A stretch of 64,000 bases of DNA from Acanthosepion esculentum. Lineage: Eukaryota > Mollusca > Cephalopoda > Sepiida > Sepiidae. The DNA lies in assembly GCA_964036315.1 (NCBI GenBank), contig OZ038510.1, positions 86,844,164 through 86,908,163 of the forward strand, in the 5' to 3' direction. The position numbers and the translations under genes are program-made. Position 1 is the first letter of the stretch, and each line of letters starts with the position of its first letter. The notes under the pieces were generated by a model. The model saw nothing but the letters and a program-made list of their open reading frames with translations. It was not told the origin of the DNA and did no database searches. Positions 39,617 through 49,900 of this stretch are shown in pieces.

Positions 39617-40621
39617 AAATAGTGTCAATATTCTAAGAACATCAGGCTTCGATGATGCAATATGTAATATAATCCGGATGAAAATCTGAATTCTAATGAT
39701 GAATAGGATGCGATGATTACCCGATATGTATGTTTTGTCGTATTTCGCTGTATAACAGACAGTTACTTACAAACCGATTGATATGAATATAAATGCATAC
39801 ATTAATGTTATTTTCTGAAATTGTGTCAATATTCTATGAACATCAGGCTCAGATGATGCAATATGTAATATAATCCGGATGCAAATCTGAATTCTAATGA
39901 TGAATAGGATGCGATCATTACCCGACATGTACGTTTTGTCGATTTTCGCCGTGTAACAGACAGTTACTTAGCAGATACTTGATATTAATAAAAATGCATT
40001 CATTATTAATATTTTCTAAATGAGTGTCAGCATTCTATGAACATCTGACTTAGATGATTAAATATGTAATATAATCCGGATGAAAATCTGAATTCTAATG
40101 ATATAATAGTGTACGATCATACCCGACTTGTATGTTTTGTCGCTTTTCTCCGTATAACAGACAGCTACATAACAGACGCTTGATATTAATAAAAATGCAT
40201 TCATTAATGTTATTTTCTGAAACTAGTGTCACCATTCTATGAACATCAGGCTTAGATGATGGAAAATGTAATATAATCCGTATGAAAATCTGAATTCTAA
40301 TGATGAATAGGATGCGATCATACCCGACATGTATGTCTTGTCGCTTTTCGGCGTATAACAGAGAGTTACTTAGCAGACGCTTGATATTAATAAAAATGCA
40401 TTCATTAATGTTATTTTCTGAAATAATGTCAATATTCTATGAACATCAGATTTAGATGATGCAATATGTAATATCATGCGGGTGAAAATCTCAATTCTAA
40501 TGATGAATAGGATGCCATTAATACCCGACATGTATGTTTTGTCGCTTTCCGCCGTATAACAGACAGTTACTTAGCAGACGCTTGATATTAATAAAAATGC
40601 ATTCATTAATGTTATTTTCTG
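39617..40621 (+). repeat. Sat200 segmental duplicate, distal copy
   Basis: Partner of 35060-36000, carrying the full sequence near 40188-40260 that the proximal copy lacks. Flanking monomers differ, so this is a discrete duplicated block and not continuous HOR periodicity within the interval. Confidence 0.8.
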
Positions 40622-41148
40622 AAATGGTGTCAGCATTCTATTAACATCAGGCTTAGATGATGTAATATGTAATAAAATCCGGATGAAAATCTGAATTATA
40701 ATGATGAAGAGGATGCGATCATTACCCGACATGTATGTCATGTCTCTTTTCGCCGTATAGCAGACAATTACTTAGCAGACGCTTGATATTAATAAAAATG
40801 CATTCATTAATGTTATTTTCTGAAATAGTTTCTGCATTCTATGAACATCAGGCTTAGATGATGCAATATGTAATATAATCCGGATGAAAATCTGAATTCT
40901 AAAGAGGAATAGGATGCTATCATTACCCGACATGTATATTTTGTCGCTTTTCGCCGTATAACAGACAGCTACTTAGCAGACGCTTGATATGAATAAAAAT
41001 GCATTCATTAATGTTATTTTCTGAAACTAGTGTCACCATTCTATGAACATCAGACTTAGATGATGCAATATGTAATATAATCCGTATGAAAATCTGAATT
41101 CTAATGATGAATAGGATGCGATGATTACCCGTCATGTATGTTTTGTCG

Positions 41149-41247
41149 CTTTTCGCCGTATAACAGACAATTATTTATAACATTAATGAATGCATTTTTA
41201 TTAATATCAAGCGTCTGCTAAGTAATTGTCTGTTATACGGCGAAAAG
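41149..41247. repeat. Inversion axis: 25 bp perfect inverted repeat with 49 bp spacer
   Basis: 41149-41173 is the exact reverse complement of 41223-41247, and the spacer is 41174-41222. Left of it Sat200 reads in the + sense (cttttcgccgtataacag). Right of it every unit reads in the - sense (ctgttatacggcgaaaag). The repeat is the same conserved monomer box meeting its inverted copy, so it follows from the head-to-head arrangement. It could extrude a hairpin (inference). Confidence 0.9.
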
Positions 41248-42757
41248 AGACAAGACATACAAGTCGGTTTTGATCGCATCATATTCATCATAAGAATTCA
41301 GATTTTCTGCTGGATTATATTACATTTTGCATAATGTATGACTTAAGTTTATAGGATGTTGACACTAGTAGAGTAAAATAACATTAATGAATGCATTTTT
41401 ATTAATATCAAACGTCTACTAAGTAACTGTCTGTTATACGGCGAAAAGCGACACAACGTCCAAGTCAAATTTAATCGCATCAAATTCATAATTAGAATTC
41501 AGATTTTCTCACGAATTAAATTATATTTTGTATAATCTATGACTTATGTTTATAGAATTCTCAGACTAGTTTAAGAAAATAACATTTCTTAATGCATTTT
41601 TATTAATATCAAACGTCTGCGAAGTAATTCGTTTAATAGGCGAAAAGTGACGGAAAATCCAAGTCGGATTTCATCGCATCAATTTCATCTTTAGAATTCA
41701 GATTTTCTTCCGGATTATATTACATATTGCATCATCTAAGCCTTATGTTTATAGAATGCGGAGACGAGTTTCAGAAAATAACATTAATGACTGCATTTTT
41801 ATTAATATGGAGCGTCTGCTAAGTAACTGTCTGTTAAACAACGAAATGCGACAAAACATTCTTGTCGGGTTTGATAGCATCATAATAATCATTAGAATTC
41901 AGATTTTCCTCAGGATTATATTACATTTTGCATCATCTCAGACTTTTCTTCATAGAATTCTGACGCTAGTTTAAGAAAATAACATTAATGAACGCATTTT
42001 TAATATATATCAGGCCTCTGCTAAATAACTGTCGGATATACGGCGAAAAGCCACAAAACATTCAAGTCGGGTTTTGATCGCATAATATTCATCATAAAAT
42101 TCAAATTTTCTTCCGGATTATATTATATTTTGCATCATCTAAGCTTTAAGTTTATAGAATGCTGACACTAGCTTCAGAAAATAACATTAATGAATGCATT
42201 TTTATTAATATCAAAAGTCTGCAAAGTAACTTCGTTTGTACGGCGAAAAGCGACAAAACATCCAAGTCCGCTTTGATCGCATGTCATTCATTATTACAAT
42301 TTAGATTGTCTTCCGGTTTATCTTACATCTAGCACCATCTAAGACTCATGGTTCAGAAAATAACATTAATGAATTCATTTGAAACCTCTGCTAAGCAAAT
42401 GCCGGTCATACGGCGAAAAGTGACAAAACGTACATGTCAGGTATGATCGTAGCATATTCATCATTAGAATTCAGATTCTCTACCCGATTATAATATATTA
42501 TGAATCATTTAAGACTTCTATTTATAGAATGTTGACACGAGTTTGAGAAAATAACTTTAATGTATGCATGTTTATTAATATCAAGACTCTGATAAATAAC
42601 TGTCGGTTATACGACGAAAAGCGACAAAACATTCCAGTCGGGTTTGATCGTATCATATTCTTCATTAGAATTCAGATTTTAGTCCGGATTATATTACATT
42701 TTGCATCACGTAAAACATATGTTTATAGGATTCTGTCACAAGGTTAACAAAAAAGCA
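41176..42757 (-). repeat. Diverged Sat200 sub-block adjacent to the axis (~8 units)
   Basis: Units here are still about 200 bp but carry many substitutions not seen elsewhere: 'caagtcggttttgatcgc', 'gtttatagaa' for 'gttcatagaa', 'ttacattttgcat', and a shortened unit near 42360-42390. No matching diverged block lies on the left side of the axis, where units are canonical up to 41175. Confidence 0.85.
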
Positions 42758-44361
42758 TTAATGAATGCATTTTTATTAATATCAAGCGTCTGCTAAGTAA
42801 CTGTCTGTTATACGGCGAAAAGCGACAAAAGATACATGTCGGGTATGATCGCATCCTATTCATCATTAGAATTCATATTTTCATCCGGATTATATTACAT
42901 ATTGCATCATCTAAGACTGAAGTTCATAGAATGCTGACACTATTTCAGCAAATAACATTAATAAATGAATTTTTATTAATATCAAGCGTCTGCTAAGTAA
43001 CTGTCTGTTATACGTGGAAAGGCGACAAAACATACATGTCGGGTAATCATCGCATCCTATTCATCATTAGAATTCAGATTTTCATCCGGATTATATTACA
43101 TATCGCATCATCTAAGACTGATGTTCATAGAATGCTGACACTATTTCAGCAAATAACATTAATAAATGAATTTTTATTAATATCAAGCGTCTGCAAAGTA
43201 ACTGTCTGTTATACGGCGAAAAGCGACAAAACATATATGTCGGGTAATCATCGCATCCTACTCATCATTAGAATTCAGATTTTCATCCGGATTATATTAC
43301 ATATTGCATCATCTAAGCCTGCTGTTCATAGAATGTTGACACTATTTCAGAAAATAACATTAATGAATGCATTTTTATTAATATCAGTCGTCTGCTAAGT
43401 AACTGTCTGTTATACGGCGAAAAGAGACAAATCATACATGTCGGGTAATGATCGCATCGTCTTCATCATTAGAATTCAGATTTTCATCCGGATTATATTA
43501 CATATTGCATCATCTAGGCCTGATGTTCATAGAATGCTGACACAATTTCAGAAAATAACTTTAATGTATGCATGTTTATTAATATCAAGCGTCTGCTAAG
43601 TAACTGTCTGTTATACGGCGAAAAGCGACAAAACATACATGTCGGGTATGATCGCATCCTATTCATCATTAGAATTCATATTTTCATCCTGATTATATTA
43701 CATATTGCATCATCTAAGACTGAAGTTCATAGAATGCTGACACTATTTCAGCAAATAACATTAATAAATGAATTTTTATTAATATCAAGCGTCTGCTAAG
43801 TAACTGTCTGTTATACGTGGAAAGGCGACAAAACATACATGTCGGGTAATCATCGCATCCTATTCATCATTAGAATTCAGATTTTCATCCGGATTATATT
43901 ACATATCGCATCATCTAAGACTGATGTTCATAGAATGCTGACACTATTTCAGCAAATAACATTAATAAATGAATTTTTATTAATATCAAGCGTCTGCTAA
44001 GTAACTGTCTGTTATACGGCGAAAAGCGACAAAACATATATGTCGGGTAATCATCGCATCCTACTCATCATTAGAATTCAGATTTTCATCCGGATTATAT
44101 TACATATTGCATCATCTAAGCCAGCTGTTCATAGAATGTTGACACTATTTCAGAAAATAACATTAATGAATGCATTTTTATTAATATCAGTCGTCTGCTA
44201 AGTAACTGTCTGTTATACGGCGAAAAGAGACAAATCATACATGTCGGGTAATGATCGCATCGTCTTCATCATTAGAATTCAGATTTTCATCCGGATTATA
44301 TTACATATTGCACCATCTAGGCCTGATGTTCATAGAATGCTGACACAATTTCAGAAAATAA
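42758..44361 (-). repeat. Sat200 four-monomer HOR (802 bp), two copies
   Basis: Copies are 42758-43559 and 43560-44361, offset 802 bp. Shared private variants are 'tatacgtggaaaggcg' (43011 and 43813), 'aataaatgaatttttatt', and 'catcgtcttcatc' near 43456. Only a handful of differences are visible between copies. Confidence 0.85.
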
Positions 44362-46939
44362 CATTAATGTATGCATTTTTATTCATATCAAGCCTCTGCT
44401 AAGTAACTGTCTGTTATACGGTGAAATGCGACTAAACATACATGTCGGGTAATCATCGCATCCTATTCATCATTAGAATTCATATTTTCATCCGGATTAT
44501 ATTACATATTGCATCATCTAAGCCTGATGTTGAGAGAATGTTGACAAAATTTCAGAAAATAACAATAATTAATGCATTTTTATTCATATCAAGCGTCTGC
44601 TAAATAACTGACTGATATACGGCGAAAAGCGGCAAAACATACATGTCGTGTAATGAACCCATCCTATTCATCATTAGAATTCAGATTTTCATCCGTATTA
44701 TATTACATATTGCATCATCTAAGCCTGATGTTCATAGAATGATGACACAATTTCAGAAAATAACATTAATGTATGCATTTTTATTCATATCAAACGTCTG
44801 TAAAGTAACTGTCTGTTATACGGCGAAAAGCGACTAAACATACGTGTCGGGTAATAATCGCATCCTATTCATCATTAGAATTCAGATTTTTATCCGGATT
44901 ATGTTACATATTGCATCATCTAACCCTGATGTTCATAGAATGCTGACACTATTTTCAGAAAATAACATTAATGAATGCATTTTTAATAATATCAAACGTC
45001 TGCTAAATAACTGTCTGTTATACGGCGAAAAGCGACAAAACATACATGTCCGGTAATTATCGCATCCTTTTCATCATTAGAAGTCAGATTTTCGTCCGGA
45101 TTATATTACATATTGCATCATCTAAGCCTGATGTTCATAGAATACTGACACTATTTCAGAAAATAACATTAATGAATTCATTTTTATTAATATCAAGCGT
45201 CTGCTAAGTAACGGTCTTCTATACGGCGAAAAGCGACAAAACATACATGTCGGGTACTGATCGCATCATATTCGTCATTAGAATTCAGATTTTCGTCCGG
45301 GTTATATTACATATTGCATCATCTATGCCTGATGTTCATAGAATGCTGACACTATTTCAGCAAATAGCATTAATGAATGCATTTTTATTAAATATCAAGC
45401 GTCTGCTAAGTAACTGTCTGTTATACGCCGAAAAGTGACAAAACATACATGTCGGGTAATGATCGCATCCTATTCAACATTAGAATTCAGTTTTTCATCC
45501 GGATTGTATTACATATGGCATCATCTAAGCCTGATGTTCATAGAATGCTGACACTAGTTTCAGAAAATAACATTAATGAATGCATTTTTATTAATATCAA
45601 GCGTCGGCTAAGTAACTGTCTCTTATACTGCGAAAAGCGACAAAACATACATGTCGGGTTATCGCATCCTATTCATAATTAGAATTCACATTTTCATTCG
45701 GATTATATTACGTATTGAATCAACTAAGCCTGATGTTCATAGAATAATGACAGTAATTTCAGAAAGTATCATTAATGAATGCATTTTTTTTAATATCACG
45801 CGTTTGTTATGTAGCTGTTTTTTATACGGGAAAAGCGACAAAACATACATGTCGGGTATGATCGCATCCTATTCATCATTAGAATTCAGATTTTCACACG
45901 GATTATATTACATATTGCATCATCTAAGCCTGATGTTCATAGAATTGTGACACTAGTTTCAGAAAATGACATTAATGAATGCATTTTTATTAATATCATG
46001 CGTCTGCAAATAAGTGTCTGTTATACGGCGAAAAGCGAAAAAACATACATGTCGGGTATGATCGCATCCTTTTCATCATTAGAATTCAGATTTTCATAAT
46101 GATTATATTACATATTGCATCATCTAAGTCTGATATTCATAGAATGATGTCACTAGTTTCAGAAAATAACATTAATGAATGCATTTTTATTAATATTAAG
46201 CGTCTGCTAAATAGCTGTCTGTTATACGGCTAAAAGCGCCAAAACATACATGTCGGGTATGATCGGATCCTATTCATCATTAGAATTAGATTTTTATCCG
46301 GATTATATTCCATATTCCATCATCAAAGCCTGATGTTAATAGAATGCTGACACTTGTTTCAGAAAATAACATTAATGAATGCATTTTTATTAATATCAAT
46401 CGTCTGCAAATAGCTGTCTGTTATACGGCGAAAAGCGACAAAACATACATGTCGGGGATGATCGCATCCTATTCATCATTAAAATTCAGATTTTCATACG
46501 GATTATATTACATATTGCATCATCATCTCTTGATGTTCATAGAATTGTGACACTAGTTACAGAAAATAACATTAATGAATGCATTTTTTTAATATCAAGC
46601 GTCTGCTAAGTAGCTGTCTGTTATACGGCGCAAAGCGACAAAACATACATGTCGGGTAGGATCGCATCCTATTCATCATTAGAATTCAGATTTTCATCCG
46701 GATTATATTACATATTGCATCATCTAAACCTGATGTTCATAGAATGATGACAGTAGTTTCAGAAAATAACATTAATGAATGCATTTTTATCAATATCAAG
46801 CGTCTGCTAAGTAGCAGTCTGTTATACGGCGAAAAGCGACAAAACATACATGTCGGGTATTATCGCATCCTATTCATCATTAGAATTCAGATTTTCATCC
46901 GGATTATATTATATATTGCATCTTCTAAGCCTGATGTTC

Positions 46940-46958
46940 CTAGAATGCTGTCTTATTG
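46940..46958. other. Junction Sat200 / Sat394 (right arm, mirror of left)
   Basis: Sat200(-) 'cctagaatgc' ends at 46948, followed by Sat394(-) 'tgtcttattgtgcac' and 'atgctcggacgccg'. In reverse complement this is the same breakpoint and the same local variants as 31655-31685, so the junction pre-dates the inverted duplication. Confidence 0.85.
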
Positions 46959-49900
46959 TGCACATGCTCGGACGCCGTAAATTGTCAGACGACATACCAC
47001 GCACATGGTGAAAGCTGTACTTTTTACTATCTGACCAAATGAAAAATCCCTGTAAACATAGACAAATCAAATAATTGCACACAATTTGATACCCATCTTG
47101 AAATCATTTCTTTTACTGGAAAAAAGTTACAAACAAGTGAAATATGAATGATTTCCCAGGTTACGGCCGCATGAATTTATCCGTAAATGACATAACACAA
47201 CTCCCCATATCGTTTAATTTCGGCTCGACTCTATTCAAGGTGTAGAAAAAACATTTGTAATCATGGAAATTGGCAATAAATACCCGACAATTGGAAAACA
47301 ATATTTAGTAGATTCGGTAAAAATGAAAAATTAGAAAAGCATTCTTATTGTGCAGAGTGGAATTCCGACGCTGTAAATTGTCAGACGACATACCGCGCAC
47401 TTGGTGAAAGCTGTACTTTTTACTCTCTGACCAAATGAAAAATCCTTGTAAACATAAACAAATCAAATAATTGCACACAATTTTATACTCATTTTGAAAA
47501 TATATCTTTTGCTGGAAAAAAGTTATAAACAACTGAATTATGACTGATTTCCCTGTTTAGTGCAACATGAAAATTTACGCAAATGAATTAACACAAGTCC
47601 CCATATCGTTGAATTTAGCCTCGGCTCTAGTCAAGGTGTAGGAAAAACTTTTGTAATTATGGATAAGGCAAGAAATACCCGACAATTGTACACCAATATT
47701 TAGTGGATTCGATAAAAAGGAAAAATTAGAAATGCAGTCTTATTGTGCACACTGAAATTCGGACGCTGTAAATTGTCAGACGACATACCGCTCACATGGT
47801 GAAAGCTGTACTTTTTACTATCGGACCAAAATAAAACGCCCTGTAAACATAGACAAATCAAATAATTGCACACAATTTGATACCCATTTTGAAAATATTT
47901 CTTTTACAGGAAAAAAGTTATAAACAAGTGAAATATGACTTATTTCCCAGTTTAAGGCCGCATGAAACTTTCCGCAAATGAGCTAACACAAGTCCCCATA
48001 TCGTTGAATTTCGCCTCTAGTCAACGTGTAGAAAAAACTTTTGTAATTATGGATAAGCAAGAAATACTCGACAATTGGACACCAATATTTAGTGGATTCG
48101 ATGAAACTGAAAAATTAGAAATTCAGGCTTATTGTGCACACTTGAATTCGGACACTGTAAATTGTCAGACGATATATAGTGCACATGGTGAAAGCTGTAC
48201 CTTTTACTATCTGACCAAATAAAAAATCCCTGTAAACATAGACAAATCAAATAATTGCGCACAATTTTATACTCATTTAGAAAATATTTCTTTTACTGGA
48301 AAAAAGTTATAAACAACTGAAATATGACTGATTTCCCAGTTGAGGGCCGCATGAAAATTTCCGCAAATGAGCTAACACAAGTCCCCATATCGCTGAATTT
48401 TGCCTCGACACTAGTCAAGGTATAGAGAAAACTTTTCTCATTATGGATAAGGCAAGAAATTCCCGACAATTGTACACCAATATTTTGTGGAATCGATAAA
48501 AAGGAAAAATTAGAAATGCAGTCTTATTGTGCACACTGGAATTCGGACACTGTAAATTGTCAGATGACATATAGTGCACATGGTGAAAGCTGTACTTTTT
48601 ACTATCTGACCAAATAAAAAATCCCTGTAAACATAGACAAATCAAATAATTGCACATAATTTGATACCGATTTTGAAAATATTTCTTGTACTGTAAAAAA
48701 GTTATCAACAAGTGAATTATGACTGATTTCCCAGTTTAGGGCCACATGAAGATTTCCGCAAATGAGCTAACACAAGTCCCCATATCGTTTAATTTCGCCT
48801 CTACTCTAGTCAACGTGTAGAAAAAACTTTTGTAATTATGGATAAGCAAGAAATACCCGACAATTGGACACCAATATTTAGTGGATTCGATGAAAATGAA
48901 AAATTAGAAATGCAGTCTTATTGTGCCCACTGGAATTTGGACGCTGTAAATTGTCAGACGTCTTACCGCGCACATGGTGAAAGCTGTACTTTTTACTATC
49001 TGACCAAAGGAAAAATCCCGCTAAACATAGAAAAATCGGATTATTGCACACAATTTGATGCCCAATTTGAAAATATTTCTTTTCCTGGAAAAAATTATAA
49101 ACAACTGATATATGACTTATTTCCCAGTTTAAGGCCGCATGAAACTTTCCGCAAATGAGCTAACACAAGTCCCCATATCGTTGGATTTCGCCTCGACTCT
49201 AATCAAGGTGTAGAAAATCTATTGTAATTATTGATTAAGCAAGAAATACCCGACAATTAGACACCAATATTTAGTGGATTTGATGAAAAAGAAAAATTAG
49301 AAATGCAGTCTTATTGTGCACACTGGAATTCGGACACAGTAAATTGTCAGACGACATACCGTGCACATAGTGAAAGCTGTACATTTTACTATCTGACCAA
49401 ATGAAAAATCCCTGTAAACATAGACAAATCAAATAATTGCACACAATTTGGTACCCAATTTGAAAATATTTCTTTTACTGAAAAAAGTTATAAACAAGTG
49501 AAATATGACTGATTTCCCAAATTAGAGCCACACGAAAATTTCCGCAAATGAGCTAACACAAGTCCCCATATCGTTGAATTTCGCCTCTACCCTATTCAAG
49601 GTGTCGAAAAAACTTTTGTAATTATGGATAAGGCCAGAAATTCCCGACAATTGCACACCAATATTTTGTGGATTCGATAAACAGGAATAATTAGAAATGC
49701 AGTCTTATTGTGCAAACTGGAATTCGGACGATGTAAATTGTCAGACGACATACCGCGCACTTGGTGAGAGCAGTACTTTTTACTATCTGACCAAATAAAA
49801 AATCCCTGTAAACATAGACAAATCAAATAATTGCACACAATTTTATACTCATTTAGAAAATATTTCTTTTACTGGAAAAAAGTTATAAACAACTGAAATA

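Larger units (their letters stand above)
31663..41175 (+). repeat. Sat200 tandem satellite array, left arm (~48 units)
   Basis: AT-rich unit of about 200 bp. 'tgtatgttttgtcgc'-type boxes recur every 197-201 bp, for example 31761, 31962, 32162 and 32363. Anchors are 'gaacatcaggcttagatg', 'caatatgtaatataatcc', 'atgaataggatgcgatc', 'cttttcgccgtataacagac' and 'aaaaatgcattcattaatg'. Short dyads (atgcat, cattaatg) lie in nearly every unit. Unit length, AT-richness and homogeneity resemble typical centromeric or pericentromeric satellites, but nothing here proves centromere function. Open frames of 60-240 codons on the minus strand are 67-residue periodic translations and are not genes. Confidence 0.96.
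41176..46948 (-). repeat. Sat200 tandem satellite array, right arm, inverted (~29 units)
   Basis: Same Sat200 unit in reverse complement. Anchors are 'gatgcaatatgtaatat' read backwards and 'gacaaaacatacatgtcgg'. The segment from about 42760 to 46948 is well homogenised. The last units before 46948 mirror the first units after 31663: both have 'atatataatata' and 'cagactg'. Other mirrored private variants lie at 33580-33620 versus 45780-45840 and at about 33751 versus 45650. They sit at different distances from the junction, so unit numbers have changed since the inverted duplication. Confidence 0.95.

Noticed and set aside
31663..46948. CENP-B box in Sat200 (acccgacatgtatg and cttttcgccgtataac regions)
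   Set aside because: The TTCG and CGGG elements are present in the unit but not in the spacing required by the CENP-B box pattern, so no match.
48838..49158. Possible small protein of about 106 codons in Sat394 (starting MDKQEI)
   Set aside because: The paired HOR copy at 50414 onward has an in-frame stop and most other units shift frame. There is no conserved reading frame across the 20 or so units.
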